A DNA stretch of 64,000 nucleotides from Candidatus Phyllobacterium onerii (GCF_028331445.1 NZ_JAQMHX010000005.1:248001-312000); one strand, 5' to 3'; positions 47,090 to 55,837 are shown, counted from the first letter of the stretch. Notes: generated by a model from the letters alone, not told the origin. A program made the numbers and translations.

Positions 47090-48745
47090 TTACTGCCCGG
47101 CCTGTTTCCTCATGGCCTCTGCAATCTGCGCCTTGACGGCACTGAGCCCGAAGCTGGCGCCAGTCTGCATCGGTGGGAAGTCGATGGCGGTCTTCGCCAG
47201 CTCCTCCACCTTCTGCTGAACAAGAACGAAACGCCAGAACTCGAATTTGTACCATTCCATGTATTCGAGCGAGCCGTTATTCCCGCCCTTGAAGAATGCC
47301 GTGCGCTCGAACGGATCCAGGCGCAGGTTGACGACGGTCGGTGCACCCAAGGTCACCGTGTCACCTAGCCAGCCGCCCGGCTGTTCCTTGAACGTGTATT
47401 TATAATCGTCGATGCGGGCTGCCCCGAGTGTGCTTTCGGCGAAATACCAGATCTCGTGGCGGTTGGATTTACCCGATCCGGTGATCATGCTGGTCTGGTC
47501 ATAGCCGTCGAGATGAACCTTGTAGTTCTGGCCATTGAGTTCCTTGCCAGCCTTCAACTCGACGATGATGTTTGGATCGCCAGCGGCAGCGACGAGGGTT
47601 GGAAACCAGTCGAGGCCGGAGAACAAGCCATTTGCGATCGAGCCTGCCGGAACGTGACCGGGCCAACGGATCATGGCCGGTGCGCGGAAGCCGCCTTCAA
47701 AGGTCGTGCCCTTGCCACCGTAAAACGGGGTCTGTCCACCATCCGGCCAAGTGAAGTTTTCGGTGCCATTGTCGGTGGTGAATATGACGATGGTGTTATC
47801 ATCGTCGCCCATATCCTTGATCTTTTGCATGGTGGCACCGACGATGTCGTCGAGTTGTGCCATCCCAGCTTCGTGGATGGTCCAGCCGTTCTCGGAATTG
47901 CGCATGCTCTCGTATTTTTCCGAAAGATGGGTGACGATATGCATGCGCGTCGGGTTGAGCCAGAGGAAGAACGGGTTGCCGTCGGACTTGGCCTTGTCGA
48001 TGAACTTGAACGAAAGGTCCCGAATTTCGTCGTCAACAGTCTTCATCCGCTCTGGATACAGCGTCCCGGCATCCTCGATCTTCTGTTTCCCGACTTTGCC
48101 CCAGCGCGGCATTTCCGTCGGATCGTCCACATCCGTAGCCCAGGAGTGGACCATGTTGCGAGGGCCGACGACGTTCAGCAGTTCCTGCGGATATCCGGGG
48201 TGAGCGGGGTCTTCCATGGCGTCAAGATGATAGAGGTAGCCGAAGAACTCGTCGAAGCCGTGCACGGTCGGCAAGAACTTATTGAGATCGCCGAGATGGT
48301 TCTTGCCGAATTGCCCTGTAGCGTAGCCCATGGACTTCAGCACAGTCGCAATGGTCGGTGCCTCGGCTGGTATACCTATGGGCGAGCCAGCCTGTCCGAC
48401 GGTGGTCATGCCGGTACGGACCGGCAGTTCGCCGGTGATGAAGTTTGCGCGGCCTGCCGTGCAGCTCGCTTCGGCATAATAGTCGGTGAAGAGCATCCCT
48501 TCAGCGGCGAGCTTGTCGAGATTGGGTGTACGTCCGGCCATCATGCCGCGGTTGTAGGCACCGATATTCCAGATGCCGATATCGTCAGCCATGATGACGA
48601 CGATGTTGGGTTTCTTGGCTGATCCTTGCGCATTGGCGATCTTGCCGACTGCCGTATTCGCGACAGCGCCGATTGCCGACATGGCGAATAGCGATCCGCC
48701 TGTCAGCAGGATATCGCGCCTGCTTGGGTTGTCCTTGTCTGCCAT
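47090..48745 (-). CDS. Tat-exported arylsulfatase
   Basis: 551 residues. A twin-arginine signal (SRRDILLTGGSLFAMSAIGA) predicts periplasmic export in a folded state. The alkaline-phosphatase-like sulfatase domain has IVVIMADDIGIWN (metal Asp pair near 54-55) and the modifiable Cys95 in SCTAGRANF. This is a C-x-A-x-R variant of the C-x-P-x-R motif turned to formylglycine. GKNHLGDLNKFLPT and IVIFTTDNGTEN follow. It releases sulfate from organic esters. ATG 48745 has GGGGAGAG upstream. No formylglycine-generating enzyme gene is in the window. It converges on the SulP operon. Confidence 0.93.
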   Translation of the reverse strand: MADKDNPSRRDILLTGGSLFAMSAIGAVANTAVGKIANAQGSAKKPNIVVIMADDIGIWNIGAYNRGMMAGRTPNLDKLAAEGMLFTDYYAEASCTAGRANFITGELPVRTGMTTVGQAGSPIGIPAEAPTIATVLKSMGYATGQFGKNHLGDLNKFLPTVHGFDEFFGYLYHLDAMEDPAHPGYPQELLNVVGPRNMVHSWATDVDDPTEMPRWGKVGKQKIEDAGTLYPERMKTVDDEIRDLSFKFIDKAKSDGNPFFLWLNPTRMHIVTHLSEKYESMRNSENGWTIHEAGMAQLDDIVGATMQKIKDMGDDDNTIVIFTTDNGTENFTWPDGGQTPFYGGKGTTFEGGFRAPAMIRWPGHVPAGSIANGLFSGLDWFPTLVAAAGDPNIIVELKAGKELNGQNYKVHLDGYDQTSMITGSGKSNRHEIWYFAESTLGAARIDDYKYTFKEQPGGWLGDTVTLGAPTVVNLRLDPFERTAFFKGGNNGSLEYMEWYKFEFWRFVLVQQKVEELAKTAIDFPPMQTGASFGLSAVKAQIAEAMRKQAGQ

Positions 48746-48926
48746 TGTGATCTCTCCCCGTGATCAGGCAAAAGCAAAACGACGTATTGCGGTTTGTTAT
48801 AAAATTGGTAGAGCCGCGGCGCGTATGCTCTGTGATCCAGCCGTGCGAAGACGCATGCTGCGTTGACATTAACGAGCTTGGCGGCTGGCCTGATGGATTA
48901 TTCTTCGTTGGGGATTGTCAAAGGAT

Positions 48927-48945
48927 CAAGTACGTTACGGTAACA
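48927..48945 (-). promoter_or_regulatory. Shared 19-bp element, sulfatase side
   Basis: On the minus strand it reads TGTTACCGTAACGTACTTG, identical to 43272-43290, and lies about 180 bp before the sulfatase ATG. Position relative to the gene start is similar to that at SulP. The likely reading is an operator or activator site shared by both ends of the cluster. Confidence 0.6.
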
Positions 48946-48995
48946 TCAGGGGCGTTAGGAGTCCGTCGAACTCGACGCCCGTCCAGGGGCACTCG

Positions 48996-49232
48996 TCACA
49001 TCAATAATATTTGCGGGGCGGCACCGACGATAGTTCCGAGAATAAGACCAAGAAGGCTCGTCCCAACAGCACCAAACCACCCATAGGTTTCGTAGCCGTA
49101 CAGTGCTCCAACTGTGGTCGCAACTACCACGCAAATCAGAAACCACGATATGCGCATGCTGATCCAAATCTTGGTTAGCTTGGGACTACGGCGCCATTCC
49201 GCATTTTTACCAGGATCAGGCGTTTCAGACAT
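48996..49232 (-). CDS. Small membrane protein, unknown (78 aa)
   Basis: Two hydrophobic segments, ISWFLICVVVATTVGAL (about 29-45) and GAVGTSLLGLILGTIVGAAP (about 54-73), after a charged N-terminus. No family recognised; the ribosome site is weak (AGAAG). It lies upstream of the sulfatase on the same strand, but 180 bp and the shared element separate them. Confidence 0.5.
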   Translation of the reverse strand: MSETPDPGKNAEWRRSPKLTKIWISMRISWFLICVVVATTVGALYGYETYGWFGAVGTSLLGLILGTIVGAAPQILLM

Positions 49233-49380
49233 CTTTTCTTCTCGTCAATGTGCGTTCTTTGATGTTGACAGAAGTTTCGCCCGCTTCAACATAATCATTC
49301 GTTTACTGTCACGAGAAGTTCGAGTTGTGAGACGCGCCTAAAACAAGCACCATGCCGGGACGGCTGATAGGACTGGTAAG

Positions 49381-49632
49381 TTGCACAAAACTCCGCTTAA
49401 AAATGACTTGCTTTGGTATGTATCGCTTCTGGCCGTAATAGCAATTGTTTGTCCCATACTCGCGGGCTTGGGTGTGCCGCAGGTTCTGTGGCTTAGTTTG
49501 ATGATGGCTGCCGGCGCGGGAGGGGCGTACCGCATGTACCGTATTGGAGAATATCACGTCATCCCATGGATGCTCCGGATGGCTACGAAGGCTGCAGAAG
49601 CAGTTGGCAGGCGGTGGGCGCGTAGTCAATAG
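49381..49632 (+). CDS. Small membrane protein, unknown (83 aa)
   Basis: TTG start with AGGA 8 nt upstream. Two hydrophobic segments (LLWYVSLLAVIAIVCPILAG and PQVLWLSLMMAAGAGGAY), then a basic amphipathic tail (MLRMATKAAEAVGRRWARSQ). No recognised family. Divergent from the small membrane gene at 48996-49232. The gap 49633-49827 holds no gene. Confidence 0.4.
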   Translation: MHKTPLKNDLLWYVSLLAVIAIVCPILAGLGVPQVLWLSLMMAAGAGGAYRMYRIGEYHVIPWMLRMATKAAEAVGRRWARSQ

Positions 49633-49827
49633 CCCAACACATTTAGATGAGCGACGCGCTTTTCAACATGCCAGTCAAGTTAACTATTCTTCCTCGCTCG
49701 CTGCAATGGCGATATATCAGGTGACGGCCCCGTACCAGAACACGTCGCGGGAGAGAAACTGAACACGCGGCGACAAGGTTAGGATCATTCCAGACAGAGG
49801 GAATCTGGACAAAGGGAATCTGGTTCA

Positions 49828-51870
49828 TTGCCATCACATGACGATCCGCTGCTGCAACCCTATCAGCTCAAACATCTGCGGCTCAAAAACCGCATCATGT
49901 CGACCAGTCACGAGCCTGCCTATTCCGAAGACGGCATGCCGAAGGAGCGCTACCGGCTCTATCACACCGAGAAGGCCAGGGGCGGTATCGCGCTGACGAT
50001 GACGGCGGGGTCTGCGGTCGTCTCGCGCGAGTCGCCGCCTGCTTTCGGCAATCTCCATGCCTACAAGGATGAGATCGTGCCTTGGCTGCGCGAACTCAGC
50101 GATGATTGCCATGAGCACGGCGCTGCCGTGATGATCCAGCTGACGCATCTTGGCCGCCGCACAAGCTGGAACAAGGCGGACTGGCTGCCTGTGGTTTCGG
50201 CTTCCCCGATACGGGAGTCTGCGCACCGCGCGTTCCCGAAGGAAGCGGAGGAGTGGGATATCGAGCGGATCATCGGCGATTATGCCTCTGCTGCGCAGCG
50301 TATGCAGGCGGCGGGGCTCGATGGCATCGAGTTCGAGGCCTATGGGCATCTGATGGACGGTTTTTGGTCGCCAGCCACCAATCTTCGCGACGATGAGTAT
50401 GGCGGTTCGCTGGACAACCGGCTGCGCTTCACCTGGGCGGTGATCGATGCGGTGCGCAAATCGGTCGGCCCGGATTTCATCGTCGGCATTCGCATGGTGG
50501 CGGACGAGGATTGGGAGCAGGGACTTTCCAAGGAAGAGGGCGTCGAGATCGCCCGGCGCATCGCAGCATCCGGCAAGTTCGACTTTTTGAACATCATTCG
50601 CGGCCATATCGATACGGACGCGGCGCTGAACGAGGTTATCCCGATCCAGGGCATGCGGTCCGCGCCGCATCTCGATTTTGCCGGTGAAATTCGCCAGCAG
50701 ACGAAATTCCCCACCTTTCACGCGGCGCGTATCGCCGATGTGGCGACGGCGCGCCATGCGGTGGCCGAGGGCAAGCTCGACATGGTCGGGATGACGCGGG
50801 CGCATCTCGCCGATCCGCATATCGTGCGCAAGATCATGGCGGGCGATGAACATCGCATCCGACCCTGCGTCGGCGCCACCTATTGCCTCGACCGGATCTA
50901 TGAGGGCGGCGAGGCGCTCTGCGTGCACAATGCGGCGACCGGGCGCGAGCAGACCATGCCGCATGTTATTGCGAAAGCGCAGACGCCGCGCAATGTGGTG
51001 GTCGTGGGTGCCGGTCCGGCAGGGCTCGAGGCGGCGCGCGTTGCCGCCGAGGGCGGTCACCGGGTCTCGGTATTGGAGGCATCGGATCAGGCGGGCGGTC
51101 AGGTGCGGCTTGCATCACAAAATCCGCGGCGCAAGGAGATGATCGGCATCGTCGATTGGCGCCTTGACGAACTCGAGCGGCTCGGTGTTTCGCTGCGCTA
51201 CAATGTCTGGGCCGAAGCCGGCGACGTGCTTGGGCTCGAGCCAGATGTGGTGGTGATTGCGACAGGCGGCCTGCCGCAAAACCCGCCATTGACGGCGGGC
51301 GACGACCTGGTGGTCTCGAGCTGGGATATTCTGGCCGGAGCCGTCAAGCCGGGCGAAAATGTGCTGCTCTATGACGACAATGGCGGGCACCAGGGCATGA
51401 GCGCGGCGGAAATGATCGCGCGTGCTGGGTCAAAGCTCGAACTTGTCAGTCCCGAGCGGTTTTTCGCGCCGGAGATGGGCGGCATGAACCACGTGCCCTA
51501 TATGCGCGCTTTCCAGGAAAAGGGCGTGCGCGTGACGATCAACACGCGGCTTGTCAGCGTCACGCGCAACGGTAACCAGCTTGTCGCGACGCTCGGCTCG
51601 GATTTTGCGCCGGAGTATCGCGAGGAACGTCTGGTCGATCAGGTGGTTGTCGAGCATGGGACCTTGCCGATCGACGATCTCTACCGCGAGTTGAAGCCAT
51701 TGTCGCGCAATGGCGGCGCCGTGGATTATGACCGGCTGGTCAATGGCGGCGCGATCTTTCCCACGCGGGGAGAGGGCACGTTCGATCTGTTGCGGATCGG
51801 CGATGCCGTCCACGCCCGCAACATCCACGCGGCGATCTATGACGGGCTGAGATACGCGACACGATTTTAG
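49828..51870 (+). CDS. Flavin oxidoreductase of the trimethylamine dehydrogenase / N-methylproline demethylase group
   Basis: 680 residues, probably TTG start with AAGGGAA upstream. An N-terminal old-yellow-enzyme barrel (1-335; NRIMSTSHEPAYSEDGMPKE, GIEFEAYGHLMDGFWSP) is followed by a cysteine motif (347-365) and an FAD/NAD-binding half (VVVVGAGPAGLEAARVAAEGGH). The architecture is that of trimethylamine dehydrogenase and of enzymes demethylating dimethylglycine or N-methylproline. The cysteine motif is C347-VG-A-TY-C353-x11-C365, so the second of four cluster cysteines is Ala350. A betaine-type binding protein gene faces it, which fits an N-methylated substrate. Exact substrate unknown. Confidence 0.85.
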   Translation: MPSHDDPLLQPYQLKHLRLKNRIMSTSHEPAYSEDGMPKERYRLYHTEKARGGIALTMTAGSAVVSRESPPAFGNLHAYKDEIVPWLRELSDDCHEHGAAVMIQLTHLGRRTSWNKADWLPVVSASPIRESAHRAFPKEAEEWDIERIIGDYASAAQRMQAAGLDGIEFEAYGHLMDGFWSPATNLRDDEYGGSLDNRLRFTWAVIDAVRKSVGPDFIVGIRMVADEDWEQGLSKEEGVEIARRIAASGKFDFLNIIRGHIDTDAALNEVIPIQGMRSAPHLDFAGEIRQQTKFPTFHAARIADVATARHAVAEGKLDMVGMTRAHLADPHIVRKIMAGDEHRIRPCVGATYCLDRIYEGGEALCVHNAATGREQTMPHVIAKAQTPRNVVVVGAGPAGLEAARVAAEGGHRVSVLEASDQAGGQVRLASQNPRRKEMIGIVDWRLDELERLGVSLRYNVWAEAGDVLGLEPDVVVIATGGLPQNPPLTAGDDLVVSSWDILAGAVKPGENVLLYDDNGGHQGMSAAEMIARAGSKLELVSPERFFAPEMGGMNHVPYMRAFQEKGVRVTINTRLVSVTRNGNQLVATLGSDFAPEYREERLVDQVVVEHGTLPIDDLYRELKPLSRNGGAVDYDRLVNGGAIFPTRGEGTFDLLRIGDAVHARNIHAAIYDGLRYATRF

Positions 51871-51878
51871 CAGGGCTT

Positions 51879-51899
51879 TCTCTCCCACAAGGGGAGAGA
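51879..51899. terminator. Hairpin between convergent flavoenzyme and binding-protein genes
   Basis: 8-bp perfect stem TCTCTCCC/GGGAGAGA (51879-51886 and 51892-51899), 5-nt loop, in the 50-bp gap between stop codons. No T-run; probable weak bidirectional terminator. Confidence 0.5.
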
Positions 51900-51920
51900 T
51901 GGTCGGCATCGGCTGTCCGC

Positions 51921-52922
51921 TTACTTGATTGCTGCCTTGATCTTTTCGGCAGCGTCTTCGCTAACCCATTTTGTCCAGACAGGCTCATTGTTCTTGAGGA
52001 AGTATTTCGCGCCGTCTTCACCGGTCGCCTGATTGTCGGTCATCCAGGCCAGAAGCGTGTTGACGGTCTTGTTGTCCCACGAGCGGGCCTTGAGATAATC
52101 CATCGCGGGGCCGGACGTTTCGCTGAATTTCTTGGTAACGACCGTATCGACTTCGGCGATTTCCCAATCGTTCTTCTTCGGGTCCGGGCAATCGGCAACC
52201 GTGTTGCAGCGCTTCCATTCGGCGGCATCGAATTTCGCGCCGTGGTCGAGCTTCACCATCGGATATTTGCCAAGGAGCGCAGTCGGTTCCCAATAGTAGC
52301 CGATCCAGCCTTCCTTGCGCTCGTAGGCTTTTGCCAGCGCGCCATCGAGGCCGGCGGCGGAACCCGTATCGACGAGCGTGAAGCCCTTCTTTTCGGCGTC
52401 ATAGGCCTTGAAGAACTGTGTGGTTGCGACAGTGCCGCCCCAGCCGGCAGGCCCGTTGAACACGGCGCCCTTGGAGGGATCCTCAGGCGCGGGGAAAAGT
52501 TCCGGATGCTTCAGCGCGTCGTCGATGGTCTTGATGTCGGGGTGGGCGTCGGCGAGATATTTCGGGATCCACCAGCCCTGGACACCGCCGTCGGAGAGCG
52601 ACTTGGAGGCGTAGACGAGCTTGCCGTCGGCAACCGCCTTGTCCATGATATCGCGCATGAAATCGACCCAGCCTTCAGGGGCAATGTCGGGCTGGCCCTT
52701 TTCCGTCATGGAGGTCAGGGTAGGGATCGTGTCGCCCTGAATGATTTCGGCCTGGCAGCCATAGCCGGATTCGAGAATGATCTTGTCGAGATTGGCGAGA
52801 ACTTCCGCCGACTGCCAGTTCATGCTGGCGATCGTGACGTTGCCGCACTCGGCAGCCGATGCACCGCCTGCGGCGCCGAGCAACGCGAACGCCATGACGC
52901 CGCTCATCAATAATGCTTTCAT
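51921..52922 (-). CDS. Glycine betaine/proline betaine-type ABC substrate-binding protein
   Basis: 333 residues from ATG 52922 (MKALLMSGVMAFALLG), which has AGGGAA upstream; the frame runs 38 codons further back but without a ribosome site. Signal peptide ends GGASA. The OpuAC-type domain has NVTIASMNWQSAEVLANLDKII, GDTIPTLTSMTEKGQPDIAPE, GWWIPKYLAD and GWIGYYWEPTALLGKYPMVK. The aromatic residues are those that usually cage a quaternary amine. No permease or ATPase gene lies beside it in this window. Confidence 0.9.
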   Translation of the reverse strand: MKALLMSGVMAFALLGAAGGASAAECGNVTIASMNWQSAEVLANLDKIILESGYGCQAEIIQGDTIPTLTSMTEKGQPDIAPEGWVDFMRDIMDKAVADGKLVYASKSLSDGGVQGWWIPKYLADAHPDIKTIDDALKHPELFPAPEDPSKGAVFNGPAGWGGTVATTQFFKAYDAEKKGFTLVDTGSAAGLDGALAKAYERKEGWIGYYWEPTALLGKYPMVKLDHGAKFDAAEWKRCNTVADCPDPKKNDWEIAEVDTVVTKKFSETSGPAMDYLKARSWDNKTVNTLLAWMTDNQATGEDGAKYFLKNNEPVWTKWVSEDAAEKIKAAIK

Positions 52923-53063
52923 CAGAGTTCCCTTGTTTTTGTTGGTGTGAAAAGCTTGTTCAACGATAGTCTCGCACTCGAGTGGCAAGAAGCTCGGATG
53001 CGGCAAAGGCTTGGTCTTTTGCGACGCCGCCATCAATTCTTGGGTAAGTTCTCGGGCACTGGG

Positions 53064-54650
53064 CTAATCAAACAGTTTCTCATCGATTTCAATGAGATAT
53101 GGCGCTCCGCTCGCCTTGGCTTCGAGCAAGGCGGCAGGCAGTTTTTCGAGACTGTCCAGACGCTTTGACGGGACGCCGTATGCCTCGGCGATTTTCAGAT
53201 AGTCCGGTGCCGATGGACGCACGCCAACCGGGTCGATATCGACCTCGATCATGGCGCGTTCGATTTCCTGATAGCCCTGATTGTTCCAGACAATGAAGAT
53301 GACGGGCACACGCTCATCGACCGCCGCGCCGAGTTCGCCGAGGACGAACTGGAAGCCGCCATCGCCGACGATGCAGATCGTCGATGTTTCCGGCTGTCCC
53401 AGCGATGCGCCAATGGCGGCCGGCGGGCCAAAGCCAAGCGCTCCGAACCCGGTCGCCGCGTTGAAATAACCGCCAACGCGGTCGTGATCGTAGTACAGAT
53501 TGCCCGCATAAATGGCCTGCGTGGAATCGCCGACGATGAGCGAACCCGGCAAAGTATCACGCAAGGTATCGAGGAAACGGACCATGCCCTGGTAGCGCGG
53601 GCCGATATGAGCCCAGGCTGCATCGCGCGTCTGCCGTGCGCGCTCTACGCCGGAATGGGAATTGCGACGCTCGGGCAGGGCGGCCGCAAGTACCTCGACC
53701 GTTTCCTTTGCCGATGCCTCGATCGGCATGAAGGCCGGATGGCGGTCGAGTTGTCCCGCGTCGATATCGATGCGCACGAGCCGTTTCAGCTCAGGAAAAC
53801 CACCATCGCCGTACATGTCATAATCCGTCGGGCCCATTTCCGTGCCAATCGCGATGACGAGATCGCTGTTGGCAAGCAAGGCACGGCACGGCTTCAGACT
53901 GGGACCGGCCGGTATGAGCAGGGGGTGCGCATGCATGATGCCGCGTGCGTTGGTCGTCGCGATGACAGGCGCATCGAGCTTCTCCGCCAGGGCCTGCAGG
54001 GCGCTGGCAGCAGCCTTGGCGCCGCCGCCGATCAGGATCACCGGCCGTTCGGCGCCGAGGCAAAGGCGCGTCAGTTCCGCCATGGTCTCGGCCGAAGCGT
54101 GCGGGATCGGTGCATCGGAGGACAGGCGTTCCGCGTCATCCAGTGGCAGCGCCATCACATCCAGCGGAATCTCGATATGGACGGGACCGGGACGGCGCGA
54201 GGCAAACAGGGCAAAGGCTCTGGCGAGCACGATGGCCAGCTCGTCGGGCTTCTCGATGCGATGGGAGAACATCGCGACAGTCTGCAACATGGCGCGCTGA
54301 TTGGGCAGTTCGTGCAGGAAACCCATGCCCTTGCCCAGCGAATCGCGCTGGTTGACGCCGGAGATGACCAGCATCGGGATCGAGTCGGCACGGGCCTGAC
54401 CCATGGCGGTTATCGTATTGGTGATGCCTGGACCGGTGATGACGAAAGCAACGCCAGGCTTGCCGGTGGCTCGCGCATAGCCATCGGCCATGAAGCCCGC
54501 GCCCTGTTCATGGCGCGGCGTGATGTGGCGGATCTTCGAGCCGGCGAGGCCGCGGTAGAGCTCGATGGTGTGGACGCCGGGAATGCCGAAAACCGTATCG
54601 ACATCATAGGTTTCGAGCAGGTGGACGAGGGCTTCACCGACAGTGGTCAT
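53064..54650 (-). CDS. aruI: Thiamine-diphosphate decarboxylase, AruI type (5-guanidino-2-oxopentanoate decarboxylase)
   Basis: 528 residues from ATG 54650 (MTTVGEALVHLLETYDVDT); this ATG overlaps the stop of the transaminase gene by 4 nt (ATGA). The open frame upstream lies inside that gene and is spurious. Family features: catalytic Glu in TPRHEQGAGFMADGYAR, ITGPGITNTITAMGQA, GVNQRDSLGKGMGFLHELP, and ThDP/Mg site GDGGFQFVLGELGAAVDE..WNN. AruI decarboxylates 2-ketoarginine to 4-guanidinobutyraldehyde in the arginine transaminase pathway. Coupling with an AruH-like transaminase supports that role; acetolactate-synthase-like alternatives are less likely. Confidence 0.85.
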   Translation of the reverse strand: MTTVGEALVHLLETYDVDTVFGIPGVHTIELYRGLAGSKIRHITPRHEQGAGFMADGYARATGKPGVAFVITGPGITNTITAMGQARADSIPMLVISGVNQRDSLGKGMGFLHELPNQRAMLQTVAMFSHRIEKPDELAIVLARAFALFASRRPGPVHIEIPLDVMALPLDDAERLSSDAPIPHASAETMAELTRLCLGAERPVILIGGGAKAAASALQALAEKLDAPVIATTNARGIMHAHPLLIPAGPSLKPCRALLANSDLVIAIGTEMGPTDYDMYGDGGFPELKRLVRIDIDAGQLDRHPAFMPIEASAKETVEVLAAALPERRNSHSGVERARQTRDAAWAHIGPRYQGMVRFLDTLRDTLPGSLIVGDSTQAIYAGNLYYDHDRVGGYFNAATGFGALGFGPPAAIGASLGQPETSTICIVGDGGFQFVLGELGAAVDERVPVIFIVWNNQGYQEIERAMIEVDIDPVGVRPSAPDYLKIAEAYGVPSKRLDSLEKLPAALLEAKASGAPYLIEIDEKLFD

Positions 54651-55837
54651 GCGGATTTCCGTTGTTGCAGCCGCGATGCGAGGCGGACGATACCGGCGCA
54701 GGCTGCGTCGATCTTGTCGTCGGCAATGCTGAGGCTCATGCGAAGATAGCCGGCAAGGTTGTCGCCGAAGGACTCGCCCGGCATGACCGCGACGAGCTCC
54801 TCTTCGAGAAGGCGCATGGCGAACTCCTGGCCAGACAGCCCGGTGGCGCGAATATCGGCAAGAATGAACATGCCGGCTTGCGGGATTTTGGCAACGATGC
54901 CCGCCTTGCCATCCAGACGTTCCGAAATGTGCTGGGCGCGGCGCAGAAAGCTCTCGCGCATCGTGGCCGCCGCGGTGGATGGGCGGCTGAGAGCATAGGC
55001 CGTCATGTCGGCGATGAAGGGCTGTCCGCCGAAGAGCATGGATTCGGACAGTGGCAGCAGACGCTCCGTAAATTCGTTGGGGGCGATGCACCAGCCGCTG
55101 CGGAAACCCGGCGCGGCATGGGATTTGGAGATGGAGGCCACGGCAATGGTGCGATCGGCAAGTTCCGCCCGGTCCAGCGGCGACGCGAACGTGCCGTTGT
55201 AGATCATCAGTTCATAAACTTCATCGGACACGATCCAGAGATTGTGCCTGATGCAGACTTCGCCGATTTCGGCTATCTCCGTGGCGCTCAGCACGGCGCC
55301 TGTCGGATTGTGCGGCGTGTTGAGCAGGAGAACCTTCGACCGCGGCGTGATGACTTTTTCAAGGTCTGCGGCCTGCATGCGGAAACCTTTTTCGGGCCGC
55401 AGCGGGACGGAAACACGCGTCGCGCCGGTTGCCCGGACAACGCCGTCATAGGTCGCATAGAGCGGATCGCCGGTGATGATCTCGTCGCCTTCCTCGGCAA
55501 GTCCCATCATGACCATCGACAGGGCAGTTTGCGTGCCGGAGAAACACATGATGTTTTCCGGACCAATCTGGCGTCCCGTGCGCGCGGTGTATTTCGCCGA
55601 AAGCGCGGCAAGCAAAGCCGGCTCGCCGCGACCGCTGGAATAGCCGGTGCGGCCAGCACGCATCGCCCGTTCGGCGACGTCTATCATGTCGGTTGGCGTC
55701 GGAATATCAGGCTCGCCGATCGTCAATTCGATGATGTCGTGTCCCGCCTGCTTCATTTGGCGGGCGCGGAAATGGACAGCCCATTTGTCGGATCCAAGTC
55801 CGGCCAGACGGTCGGTGACAGACGCATAGCGCATCAT
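54647..55837 (-). CDS. aruH: PLP aminotransferase, AruH type (arginine-pyruvate transaminase)
   Basis: 396 residues, class I/II fold. Start MMRYASVTDRLAGLGSDKW at 55837, with AGGAGG 6 nt upstream and overlapping the TetR stop (ATGA). Motifs: ELTIGEPDIPTPTDM, NTPHNPTGAVLS, DEVYELMIYNG and the PLP Lys in ASISKSHAAPGFRSGW. AruH converts L-arginine to 2-ketoarginine, which AruI then decarboxylates. Specificity is inferred from the partner; the family also includes aspartate and aromatic transaminases. Confidence 0.82.
   Translation of the reverse strand: MMRYASVTDRLAGLGSDKWAVHFRARQMKQAGHDIIELTIGEPDIPTPTDMIDVAERAMRAGRTGYSSGRGEPALLAALSAKYTARTGRQIGPENIMCFSGTQTALSMVMMGLAEEGDEIITGDPLYATYDGVVRATGATRVSVPLRPEKGFRMQAADLEKVITPRSKVLLLNTPHNPTGAVLSATEIAEIGEVCIRHNLWIVSDEVYELMIYNGTFASPLDRAELADRTIAVASISKSHAAPGFRSGWCIAPNEFTERLLPLSESMLFGGQPFIADMTAYALSRPSTAAATMRESFLRRAQHISERLDGKAGIVAKIPQAGMFILADIRATGLSGQEFAMRLLEEELVAVMPGESFGDNLAGYLRMSLSIADDKIDAACAGIVRLASRLQQRKSA

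Noticed and set aside
49780-49825. Short direct repeat (gggaatctgg twice) before the flavoenzyme start
   Set aside because: Only about 11 bp repeated twice; too short to claim an operator or duplication.
54651-55091. Extra 147 codons before the AruI start
   Set aside because: They lie inside the transaminase gene in another frame; the ATG at 54650 overlaps the aruH stop by ATGA and matches the family N-terminus.
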